A DNA stretch of 64,000 nucleotides, from positions 43,005 to 107,004 of the forward strand of contig CACNQJ010000005.1 in the NCBI GenBank assembly GCA_902622575.1. Reading direction: 5' to 3'. This document shows positions 34,494 to 42,031 of the stretch, piece by piece. A program made the translations under genes and the position numbers. The notes below the pieces were generated by a model. It did not search any database, was not told the DNA's origin, and worked only from the letters and a program-made list of their open reading frames with translations. The DNA is from an uncultured Bacteroidota bacterium (lineage in GTDB: Bacteria > Bacteroidota > Bacteroidia > Flavobacteriales > Flavobacteriaceae). How positions within the stretch are numbered: position 1 is the first letter of the stretch; each line of letters opens with the position of its first letter.

Positions 34494-35475
34494 TATCTTT
34501 TATAATAGCCTTTATAGGCTTCTTAATAATGACATATAAGCTGGAGCTAATTAAACCAAAAAAACTAAAAATTAAAACCATTTGTGTTCTTTTTGGAGAA
34601 GATCTTTTAACTGGCATACGAGCCTCTTTTATTATTGAAAAAACAGGTGTATCTTCACTCACTTGAAGCTTTCTTTGCTCAACCTGTTTCGATAGCTCAA
34701 CCATTACGGCATTAATTATTTCAAACTCAGCCTCTAGTTTTTTTCTTTGATTAATAATAGATGATGTGACCAAATTTAAATTAGAGTCATTAAAATAAGC
34801 AAGTTTGTTTTGTATTTCTTCAAACTCAATTCTTTTTGATTTGAGCTGCTTCTCACTGTAATCAAGCTTCTGTTTAGCACTTTTTATTCTGTTATTAATA
34901 ACACTTTCCTGTAAAATTTCTCTCGCATTAACACAGACATTTGCAGCGTATTCACTTTCTGGCATATTAGCCGAAATTGTTACAAAGGCGTCTTTTACAT
35001 TGACTGAAATTGATATTATATCTTCTAAAATCTTAAATAAATCATGATCGCCCTCTGAAACAAAAAACTTATTATTATTAATGCTGAAATCCTCAGAGTC
35101 TAGATCATAGTAGTCAATCAGAAAGCTTTTTAATTTTATTGTCTCATCCTTATCAATATGTCTGTTCAACAATCTCCTTTTAAATTCGACACTCTCTCCT
35201 ATTTGAGGATACATTGTTGGTGGAATTTCGCTTCCAGACAATCCTCCAAGATTCATACCAACAAGCGATGCAACACCACTCAAGCCCGAGGTTGAATTAG
35301 ATTCTGTTTGACTATTAATAAATGTTGTGCTGGAGGTATAAGTAATAGGCCAGAGAAGGGCAGCAGCAACACCAATTGTGAAAAAAACAATTGAAATTAT
35401 TACAATTTGTTTTCTTTCATCCCAAACTGTTTTTATTAGCTCAATTAAATCTATTTCGTCTGAATTATTTTTCAT
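34483..35475 (-). CDS. Wzz/chain-length-determinant family protein
   Basis: Inner-membrane polysaccharide co-polymerase. 330 residues: N-terminal helix (IVIISIVFFTIGVAAALLWPI), periplasmic region with a long coiled coil (about 190-270, QLKSKRIEFEEIQNKLAYF), proline-containing segment KEARMPVKRSSPKRTQ, and a C-terminal helix (MVLIFSFFGLISSSLYVII). There is no cytoplasmic tyrosine-kinase domain, unlike Wzc. It begins 1 base after the Wza-like gene ends and is the last gene of the upxY-wza-wzz unit. Confidence 0.9.
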   Translation of the reverse strand: MKNNSDEIDLIELIKTVWDERKQIVIISIVFFTIGVAAALLWPITYTSSTTFINSQTESNSTSGLSGVASLVGMNLGGLSGSEIPPTMYPQIGESVEFKRRLLNRHIDKDETIKLKSFLIDYYDLDSEDFSINNNKFFVSEGDHDLFKILEDIISISVNVKDAFVTISANMPESEYAANVCVNAREILQESVINNRIKSAKQKLDYSEKQLKSKRIEFEEIQNKLAYFNDSNLNLVTSSIINQRKKLEAEFEIINAVMVELSKQVEQRKLQVSEDTPVFSIIKEARMPVKRSSPKRTQMVLIFSFFGLISSSLYVIIKKPIKAIIKDIIS

Positions 35476-35476
35476 T

Positions 35477-37777
35477 TTATAATGATTTAATTAAGGCTAT
35501 AATTGAAACTAGACTGGTCGTATAGCCAACAATTTCTCCTACACTAGTCTTAGTGTTATTTTCTGCTTTTTGAGGAACAAACACTTTTGATCCTGGTAAA
35601 AGTTTAGGATATTTTTTAAAAAACAAAAACAACTTAGTGCTCTTAATATTCCCATTTTGATAAACAACATAAACTCGAGCTTTTTTTGCGTTTAATCCAA
35701 ACCCGCCTGCGGCGCTAATTGCCGCCCTTGTAGTTAGACCTTTTCTGTAAGATATTGCGGTAGCTTTTTGAACTGAGCCTGAAACTTCAACTGAATTATC
35801 TGTCCTAGGAACAATTATTTCATCACCAGATTTAAGGGTTAAGTTATATTCACTTAATAGCCCATTAGATTTGATAATTTTGTCTATGTCTAAACCTATT
35901 TCAATAAATTCGTCCGATTTACGTATTAGTTTTACACCATTTAATTGTGCGTTTGGCAAAAAGCCTTCAAAATCTTTTATCAAGTCAAAAACAGAGTAAT
36001 CATTTGATTTTAACGCATAGTTGCCAGGCTTTTTAACAAGGCCGGAAACTAACACAAACTCTTTTGGTTGATAACCAAGCTTAGACCTAACAACCACAAG
36101 GTCATTCTCTAGAAGCTCAATATTCTGATCAGAAATTAAATTGCCGAAGCCCTTGTCTAAGGATACGCTAATTGTTTCGACAGGGTTTTGTTGGGTTTCA
36201 TCATATGTTGACCTATAAACGGCAATACCATCATAAGAGCCTTTTTCTGTAATCCCACCAGACATTAAAATTAAATCTATGACTGTCATTCCAGTAAAAA
36301 AGGGATAATCACCAGACTCATTAATTTCACCACTGATAGACACATTTTTTACTCCGGATAGTTCTTCAACTGAGGCAATAACAAGCTTATCGTTATTTCT
36401 TAGGGTGTAATTTTCATCAAGACTTAGAGCTCTTTGTAAATCAACTGTTTTAGCCTCTTGCGGAAATCCATCAACATCTCGAATTATATACCCTCGTGTT
36501 CTTAATGCATTCTCTTTAAATCCACCCGCTGTCTTAATAAGAGACTCAACAGTTGGGTTTTTATTTAACTCATACCGCCCCGGAATCATGACTGCTCCTT
36601 CAACAGAAACTAGGTTTTTAATTTCATCTCCCACTTTTCTGGCCTCGACAATGTCACCGTCATTTAAAATAAATTCTTTAAAAACTTTTTCCTCAACAGT
36701 GTTCACAGATTTAGAAAGCCCATCAACCCTTTCCACATAAACTTGATTTTTTACTCCATTACTGCTAATTCCGCCGCTATAAAGCAGCAAGTCTGAAATT
36801 GATTCACCGTCTCTTAATTCAAATACTCCGACTGTTTTAAATTCTCCACCCAAAAAGACTCGATTTTTATATGAGGGAATAAGAATTACATCCTGATCTC
36901 TCAATGAAAAACTTTTTAAAGCCCCCTTAATAAAATAATCATATAAATCAATTGAGTGAACCTCCTTTCCCCCCCTTATAATTGCAATTTCTCTGTAAGA
37001 CCCGTTTTTATTGGGACCACCAGCTGCATACAGTGCGTTTAAAGGACTAGCTAAAGAGGATATTGTGTATGTGCCAGGCCCAACAACGTTACCAGCAATA
37101 TTAACAACAATAGATCTGCTATTTAGCAGAGTAATATCAAAAAACACCTTATTTAGGCTAGAATTTATTCCTGAATATATTTTAGAGAGCCTATCTTTTA
37201 GTTTGTATTTAGCTTGAGCAATTGTTAACCCACTAAGATAAACAGGGCCAATCCTTTCAATCTTTAAATAACCTTCCCTAGTAATTTTGGAAGTATATTC
37301 ATTTTGTGCTGCCCCCCAAACACTTATGGCTAGTTCATCTCCGGGTCCAATCTCATAGGACTCAGGAGTTGCAATGTTCAGATTTGGCACAGAGTTAATG
37401 TTTGGGTTATTAAAAAAAGAAGATCCGAATATAATCTCACCAATAGGCATGGTTTCTTCGGGCTCGCTAATTTCACTTAAACCAAATACTGAGGTACTTT
37501 CGCTTTTCGTTTCTGTTGACATATTATTTGTTGGGGATTTTAATGCTAAACCCTCAGCTCTTCTTTCAAGCTCATCGATGTCAAAATCAGAAAAACCTTG
37601 GGCTTTTGCAATTATTTTTATTTGGTCTAATGAGTATCCTTTTTCTTTCGCCTGATCAAGATATGTTCTCAAATCTTCACTACTCATTGATTTTAAAGAT
37701 TGAACATTTATATCCTGAGTAAACATTATTAGTGGCATTAACAGTAAAAATATGATTAGTATATTTTTGATTTGCAT
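35477..37777 (-). CDS. Polysaccharide export outer-membrane protein (Wza-like) with six SLBB repeats
   Basis: Outer-membrane conduit for exopolysaccharide. I start at 37777 (MQIKNILIIFLLLMPLIMFTQ, a clean signal peptide; 766 residues); the frame opens 10 codons earlier. Order: N-terminal helical region, Poly_export domain (about 135-210, PGDELAISVWGAAQNEY), then six SLBB-like repeats, each with a V-x-G-x-V/I start, a P-G-x-Y/F turn and a GG: NVVGPGTYTI, GEFKTVGVFEL, GAVMIPGRYEL, GEINESGDYPF, GLVKKPGNYAL and GSVQKATAISY. That is more repeats than in E. coli Wza. A final hydrophobic segment may anchor it. Followed by the Wzz-like gene. Confidence 0.92.
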   Translation of the reverse strand: MQIKNILIIFLLLMPLIMFTQDINVQSLKSMSSEDLRTYLDQAKEKGYSLDQIKIIAKAQGFSDFDIDELERRAEGLALKSPTNNMSTETKSESTSVFGLSEISEPEETMPIGEIIFGSSFFNNPNINSVPNLNIATPESYEIGPGDELAISVWGAAQNEYTSKITREGYLKIERIGPVYLSGLTIAQAKYKLKDRLSKIYSGINSSLNKVFFDITLLNSRSIVVNIAGNVVGPGTYTISSLASPLNALYAAGGPNKNGSYREIAIIRGGKEVHSIDLYDYFIKGALKSFSLRDQDVILIPSYKNRVFLGGEFKTVGVFELRDGESISDLLLYSGGISSNGVKNQVYVERVDGLSKSVNTVEEKVFKEFILNDGDIVEARKVGDEIKNLVSVEGAVMIPGRYELNKNPTVESLIKTAGGFKENALRTRGYIIRDVDGFPQEAKTVDLQRALSLDENYTLRNNDKLVIASVEELSGVKNVSISGEINESGDYPFFTGMTVIDLILMSGGITEKGSYDGIAVYRSTYDETQQNPVETISVSLDKGFGNLISDQNIELLENDLVVVRSKLGYQPKEFVLVSGLVKKPGNYALKSNDYSVFDLIKDFEGFLPNAQLNGVKLIRKSDEFIEIGLDIDKIIKSNGLLSEYNLTLKSGDEIIVPRTDNSVEVSGSVQKATAISYRKGLTTRAAISAAGGFGLNAKKARVYVVYQNGNIKSTKLFLFFKKYPKLLPGSKVFVPQKAENNTKTSVGEIVGYTTSLVSIIALIKSL

Positions 37778-37827
37778 GGCTTCGCCAATAAACTCACATC
37801 TTAACATATGGTTATATTTTAATTTAA

Positions 37828-38304
37828 TTATGCTGCTACAACAGATGATTTATCTAGCACAAGATTAATATTAATTGATTCTATATTAATGATAACCTTA
37901 CTGCAATTTATTTTGCTTATTAGCCCCTTTTTATACACAAAGGGCCCTGAATTAACTTTTATTTTTTGACCCGGATAAAAGTTAACACAAGTGTCTATTG
38001 CCTCACCATTTAAATATTGTCTTAATGTAGCTATTTCTTTATCTTTTATAATCGCTGGCTGCCCGCCAATGTCTCTAATAATATTTTTTGTAAAAGGATT
38101 CATATTGACTAACTCAAAATTAATCTTTGAAAGTTCAAAAAATACATATCCTGTAATTGCAGGCACCGTAACTTTTTTAATTCTGTCTGACCAATACCTT
38201 TTTGTTTGATAAGACGGGACATAGGCATTAACTCCAATGGAATTAAAAAAATTAAGAGCCTGAAACTCTCCACAACGTCTTGTTTTTGCAGCAAACCAGC
38301 TCAT
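37828..38304 (-). CDS. UpxY-type NusG paralogue (processive antiterminator)
   Basis: 158 residues. N-terminal NGN fold (MSWFAAKTRRCGEFQALNFFNSIGVNAYVP in parts; GYVFFEL) and C-terminal KOW motif (YPGQKIKVNSGPFVYKKGLISKI). In Bacteroides, UpxY proteins bind RNA polymerase early in a capsule operon and prevent premature termination of that operon only. Position fits: it is the first gene before the Wza- and Wzz-like genes. With only 50 bases to the next start and a -7 box close to its ATG, the 5' leader normally recognised by UpxY would be very short here, which is odd. Confidence 0.9.
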   Translation of the reverse strand: MSWFAAKTRRCGEFQALNFFNSIGVNAYVPSYQTKRYWSDRIKKVTVPAITGYVFFELSKINFELVNMNPFTKNIIRDIGGQPAIIKDKEIATLRQYLNGEAIDTCVNFYPGQKIKVNSGPFVYKKGLISKINCSKVIINIESININLVLDKSSVVAA

Positions 38305-38314
38305 AACTTAAATG

Positions 38315-38322
38315 CAAATATA
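38315..38322 (-). promoter_or_regulatory. -7 element upstream of the UpxY-wza-wzz operon
   Basis: TATATTTG on the minus strand, 10 bases before the UpxY ATG. No -33 TTG at the right distance. The 205-base gap to purD is otherwise AT-rich with no further gene seen. Confidence 0.45.
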
Positions 38323-38496
38323 TATAAATTTTAATTTTAAATAGTTCATTTTTTTGTATCCTATTTATAATTCTCTGATAATGAGTATTTTAATCAGCAT
38401 AATTTGATTTATATATTATTAAATTTTTCATATATAATATTTACAAGTGAAGCATTATTATGGCGATTTTTCTTTATAATTTTAACTCTAATCTTA

Positions 38497-38504
38497 TACA
38501 TTTG
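38497..38504 (+). promoter_or_regulatory. -7 element upstream of purD
   Basis: TACATTTG ending 5 bases before the purD ATG, which would give a leaderless mRNA. No PurR-like operator or riboswitch structure is visible in the gap. Confidence 0.5.
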
Positions 38505-38509
38505 TTAAT

Positions 38510-39781
38510 ATGAACATCTTTATTATTGGTAATGGCGCCAGAGAACATTCTTTTGCTTATGCAATCGCTAAATCTAATCATGATGTACGCATCTTTTCAT
38601 GTAATTCTAACGCGGGCCTCTCAACTATTTCAACTAATCTTACCTTAGATATTTCTGACTTTAATGCTTTAAAAAAATTAATTATTGACAAATCTATTGA
38701 TATGGTTCTTGTTGGACCAGAAAGTCCTCTAATTGATGGTATTACAGACCTAATTTTAAATGACCAATCTTTGAGTAATGTAAAGGTCATTGGCCCAACT
38801 AAAAAAGGAGCACAATTAGAGGGAAGCAAAGAGTTCGCAAAAGAATTCATGAATAAATACAAAATTCCTACAGCTTCCTACAGATCATTTGATGCCTCAA
38901 ATATAAATGAAGCCATAAGCTTTATTAAGATGAATAATCCACCGTATGTGTTAAAAGCCGACGGCCCTGCAGCTGGTAAAGGAGTTATTATTGTTGATAA
39001 TGAAGATGAGGCAATTAAAAATCTCGAAGACATGTTATTAAAATCAAAATTTGGTAAATCATCAGAAAAGGTTGTTATAGAGGAGTTTTTAGATGGTATA
39101 GAGATGTCTTGTTTTGTGCTTTTCGATGGTAAAAACTATAAAATACTTCCTTATGCTAAAGACTATAAAAAAATCCATGAAGGCGATAAAGGTTTGAACA
39201 CTGGTGGCATGGGTTCTGTTTCGCCTGTAAGTTTTTTAGATAGTAAACTAAAAAATAGAATTAAGACTGAAGTAATTGAACCAACAATATATGGATTACT
39301 CAATGAGGAGATTAACTACGTTGGATTCATTTTTATTGGCTTAATTAATGTTAACGGTCAACCAAAAGTCATCGAGTATAACGTTAGAATGGGAGATCCG
39401 GAAACACAAGTTGTGTTGCCAAGGATTAAAAATGATTTTGTTGACATATTGACAGCATGTTGTAATCAAACGTTAGATAAAATAAACCTAGAATTCGATT
39501 CTCAATATTTGGTCAATGTAGTTCTTGCCTCTAAAGGTTATCCAGAAAGCTATCAAAAAGGTTATGAAATAACTGGCTTAGGCGATGTTCGAGATTCTAT
39601 AGTATTCCATGCAGGAACAGTTTTAGAAAATGACAAGGTATTAAGCAATGGCGGTAGGGTTCTTTCAATTGTTTCCAAAGGAAAAACCATGGATGAAGCA
39701 CTCAACAAATCCTATGAAAATATTGATAAAATAAATTTTTCTGGAAAAACTTACAGACGGGATATTGGGTTTGATTTATAA
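38510..39781 (+). CDS. purD: Phosphoribosylamine--glycine ligase (GAR synthetase)
   Basis: Second step of purine synthesis: ATP-dependent joining of glycine to phosphoribosylamine. 423 residues, standard. Seen: N-terminal NIFIIGNGAREHSFAYAI, VLVGPESPLIDGI, ATP-grasp segments VLKADGPAAGKGVIIV and IEEFLDGIEMSCFVLFDG, the PurD signature NVRMGDPETQVVLPR, and the C-terminal GGRVLSIVSKG. It overlaps the end of the converging DUF6341 gene by 6 bases. No other pur gene is in the window. Confidence 0.97.
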   Translation: MNIFIIGNGAREHSFAYAIAKSNHDVRIFSCNSNAGLSTISTNLTLDISDFNALKKLIIDKSIDMVLVGPESPLIDGITDLILNDQSLSNVKVIGPTKKGAQLEGSKEFAKEFMNKYKIPTASYRSFDASNINEAISFIKMNNPPYVLKADGPAAGKGVIIVDNEDEAIKNLEDMLLKSKFGKSSEKVVIEEFLDGIEMSCFVLFDGKNYKILPYAKDYKKIHEGDKGLNTGGMGSVSPVSFLDSKLKNRIKTEVIEPTIYGLLNEEINYVGFIFIGLINVNGQPKVIEYNVRMGDPETQVVLPRIKNDFVDILTACCNQTLDKINLEFDSQYLVNVVLASKGYPESYQKGYEITGLGDVRDSIVFHAGTVLENDKVLSNGGRVLSIVSKGKTMDEALNKSYENIDKINFSGKTYRRDIGFDL

Positions 39782-40009
39782 AAATGAATGTGCAGTAACA
39801 TCTTTTCTTTCATCACCTTTTTTATCATATTTAATAAGTTCTAAAGTCCAATAAATTAGGGCTGAAGATATTACAATTATAAATCCAAAATTTATAATGT
39901 TTTGAAGTAGCCAATTTGAAATTTCAAGTCTGATAAAATCAAATGGTGCAAATAGCACTTCTACAAACAGAAATTCAATGGCTTTAAATAAATCAATAAA
40001 ATCTATCAT
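39776..40009 (-). CDS. DUF6341-like small membrane protein
   Basis: 77 residues, one clear membrane helix in the middle (NFGFIIVISSALIYWTLEL) after an amphipathic N-terminus rich in Phe and Leu (IDLFKAIEFLFVEVLFAPFDFIR), with a charged tail KYDKKGDERKDVTAHSFL. I recognise it as the small flavobacterial family commonly placed between purD and DUF4254; its function is unknown. It is divergent from DUF4254 across 64 bases, with its own -7 box at 40022-40029. Confidence 0.72.
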   Translation of the reverse strand: MIDFIDLFKAIEFLFVEVLFAPFDFIRLEISNWLLQNIINFGFIIVISSALIYWTLELIKYDKKGDERKDVTAHSFL

Positions 40010-40021
40010 ATGTATTCAGAA

Positions 40022-40040
40022 CAAATTTAGTTTAATTTTG
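40022..40040. promoter_or_regulatory. Back-to-back -7 elements between DUF6341 and DUF4254
   Basis: Minus strand: TAAATTTG at 40022-40029, 12 bases before the DUF6341 ATG. Plus strand: TAATTTTG at 40033-40040, 33 bases before the DUF4254 ATG. The two octamers are 3 bases apart, so the two polymerases should compete. A near-match TATATTTA is closer to the DUF4254 start (about 40050-40057). Confidence 0.4.
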
Positions 40041-40073
40041 ATTATAGTTTATATATTTAGAAAAATAAATTTT

Positions 40074-40685
40074 ATGTCAACAAGTGAAATGTGTAATAAG
40101 ATATTTGAAAACGTTATAAGCGATTATCATATCACTAATCATGTTGATGCAAAAAAAAATAACCCATTCACTAAAGCCACTCCTTTAGAAAAAATTCTTT
40201 ACGAGAAATGTTGGATTGACGCTGTTCAGTGGCATTTAGAAGACATTATTAGAAAACCAGATATTAGTCCGGAAGAAGCCTTGAAAATAAAAAGAAGAAT
40301 AGATTCCAGCAATCAGGATCGAACAGACATGGTTGAGGAATTAGATGATTACTTTTTTGATGAATTTTCAAACTCATCTCCATCAAGCGAAGCCACATTA
40401 AATACTGAGACACCAGCTTGGGCTATCGATCGGCTATCTATTCTCTCCCTCAAGATATACCACATGAATGAAGAAGCGAATAGAAAATCTGCTGATGAAA
40501 ACCACAGAAAAAATTGCTCTGAAAAACTCGAAACACTTCTACTACAACGAAAAAACCTATCTAAAGCAATAGATCAATTATTAAGTAATATTTCAAAAGG
40601 AAATGTCGTTATAGCAACATATAAACAAATGAAGATGTATAATGATGAGTCTTTAAATCCAGAGCTTTATTCTAAAGATGATTAA
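40074..40685 (+). CDS. DUF4254 family protein
   Basis: Soluble, mostly helical protein of unknown function, 203 residues. I start at ATG 40074 (MSTSEMCNKIFENVISDYH); the frame is open 32 codons upstream but that part overlaps DUF6341 and its promoter. Family features include FENVISDYH, the NPF turn, EKCWIDAVQWHLEDIIR, a central DRTDMVEELD stretch, and WAIDRLSILSLKIYHM followed by a helical C-terminus. It overlaps the GT9 gene by 8 bases, so translation is probably coupled; the two families are adjacent in other Bacteroidota, which suggests a role in the same glycan step (inference). Confidence 0.85.
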   Translation: MSTSEMCNKIFENVISDYHITNHVDAKKNNPFTKATPLEKILYEKCWIDAVQWHLEDIIRKPDISPEEALKIKRRIDSSNQDRTDMVEELDDYFFDEFSNSSPSSEATLNTETPAWAIDRLSILSLKIYHMNEEANRKSADENHRKNCSEKLETLLLQRKNLSKAIDQLLSNISKGNVVIATYKQMKMYNDESLNPELYSKDD

Positions 40686-41703
40686 TGGCAACACATTAAT
40701 TTTTAGATTATCATCAATGGGAGATGTTGTAATGACAATTCCAGTTATTAGGTGTTTAGAAAAAAAATATCCAGAGAACAAATTTGTCTTTGTAACAAGA
40801 CCAAAGTTTCGCTATTTTTTTGAAGAGTTCAAAAATGTAAAGGTTTTTGAAGTAGATCTTGAAAAAAGACACAAAGGTGTTTTTGGGTTATTTAATCTTT
40901 TTTCCGACTTAAGAAAACTCAACCCAAAAAGAATAGCAGACTTGCACTCCGTCTTAAGAACCAATATACTTTCCTTCCTCTTTAGATTAATTTTTACAAA
41001 GGTCTCGGTAATTGATAAAAAAAGAAAGGAAAGGAAAGCCTTGACAAGAAAGGTCAATAAAATATTCAAACCATTAACACCAGTCCACTACCTGTATCAG
41101 GAGGTCTTTAATAAGCTAGGATTTTCTATAGATTTAACAAAAGACCATTTTTATCCACCATCTAAAACTTTTAGTTTAAATATTGATCAAATTGATATCA
41201 AAGGAAAAATGGTTGGGATTGCCCCTTTTGCAAAACACTCAGCAAAAATGTATCCCCTTGATCTAATGCAAAAAATTGTTTCCTACTTACAAGATAGACA
41301 CACGGTTTTTTTATTTGGCTCTGGAAAAATTGAAATGCAAACTATTAGTGGGTGGTCCTCAGCTTTAAAAAATGTTTATTCTTGCGACATACTGGGCAGT
41401 TTTGAAAATGAGATTGGTCTTATATCAAATTTGGACTTAATGATTTCAATGGATTCTGCTAATGGACATATAGCCTCTATCTATAATGTTCCTGTAATTA
41501 CAATCTGGTGTCTGACACACCCTTATACAGGCTTCACTACATTTAATAACGACCCAAACAATCAATTTTTACCCGACAGAGAAGAGTACCCTCTAATTCC
41601 AAATTCTGTATATGGAAATAAAATGATTGCAGGGTATGAGAAAGCGGCGAGGACAATTAATTTTCAAGATATTCTGGCTAGGGTAAACACCATTTTAAAG
41701 TAA
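40678..41703 (+). CDS. Glycosyltransferase family 9 (heptosyltransferase-like)
   Basis: GT-B enzyme that probably adds heptose or another sugar to the LPS core on the cytoplasmic face. 341 residues. N-terminal LIFRLSSMGDVVMTIPVI is the GT9 acceptor-side signature; C-terminal LISNLDLMISMDSANGHIASI and PVITIWCLTHP form the nucleotide-sugar-binding half. It overlaps DUF4254 and ends one base before the converging ferredoxin gene. Confidence 0.92.
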   Translation: MINGNTLIFRLSSMGDVVMTIPVIRCLEKKYPENKFVFVTRPKFRYFFEEFKNVKVFEVDLEKRHKGVFGLFNLFSDLRKLNPKRIADLHSVLRTNILSFLFRLIFTKVSVIDKKRKERKALTRKVNKIFKPLTPVHYLYQEVFNKLGFSIDLTKDHFYPPSKTFSLNIDQIDIKGKMVGIAPFAKHSAKMYPLDLMQKIVSYLQDRHTVFLFGSGKIEMQTISGWSSALKNVYSCDILGSFENEIGLISNLDLMISMDSANGHIASIYNVPVITIWCLTHPYTGFTTFNNDPNNQFLPDREEYPLIPNSVYGNKMIAGYEKAARTINFQDILARVNTILK

Positions 41704-41991
41704 TTAAACATCGTCAAAATCAATAGTGATTTTGTCAGATCCTGGTTTAGATATACATGTTAGAATAAAACCCTCATCAATTTCTTCGTCTGACAACATC
41801 CCTGGGTCATCCATTATTGCTTCTCCTTCTGTTACTCTCCCCAGACAAGTCATACATATACCGCCTTGACATGAATGAGGCATATCATAACCGTTAAGCA
41901 AACCTTCCTCAAGAATATTCCCATCGCCATCCATTGAGAAGTCATTTTTCTCACCATCTAAAATTAAAGTTACTTTTGTATTACCTGGCAT
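41704..41991 (-). CDS. Plant-type [2Fe-2S] ferredoxin
   Basis: Electron carrier, 95 residues. Four cluster ligands: Cys41, Cys46 and Cys49 in CQGGICMTC, and Cys79 in ILTCISKP, the standard C-x4-C-x2-C-x29-C spacing. Strongly acidic surface. It closely resembles the ferredoxin part of the PaaE/HcaD-type reductases but stands alone here, so its partner is unknown; supply to oxygenases (for example AlkB) is possible but speculative. Divergent from sprE across 40 bases; a near-consensus TAATATTG lies 10 bases before its ATG. Confidence 0.93.
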   Translation of the reverse strand: MPGNTKVTLILDGEKNDFSMDGDGNILEEGLLNGYDMPHSCQGGICMTCLGRVTEGEAIMDDPGMLSDEEIDEGFILTCISKPGSDKITIDFDDV

Positions 41992-42031
41992 TCTGATTGC
42001 AATATTATGAAATTAATAGGTTTATATAAAA

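Noticed and set aside
37931..37939. TTATACACA, an exact DnaA-box match.
   Set aside because: Single copy inside the UpxY gene, with no cluster and no AT-rich unwinding element beside it.
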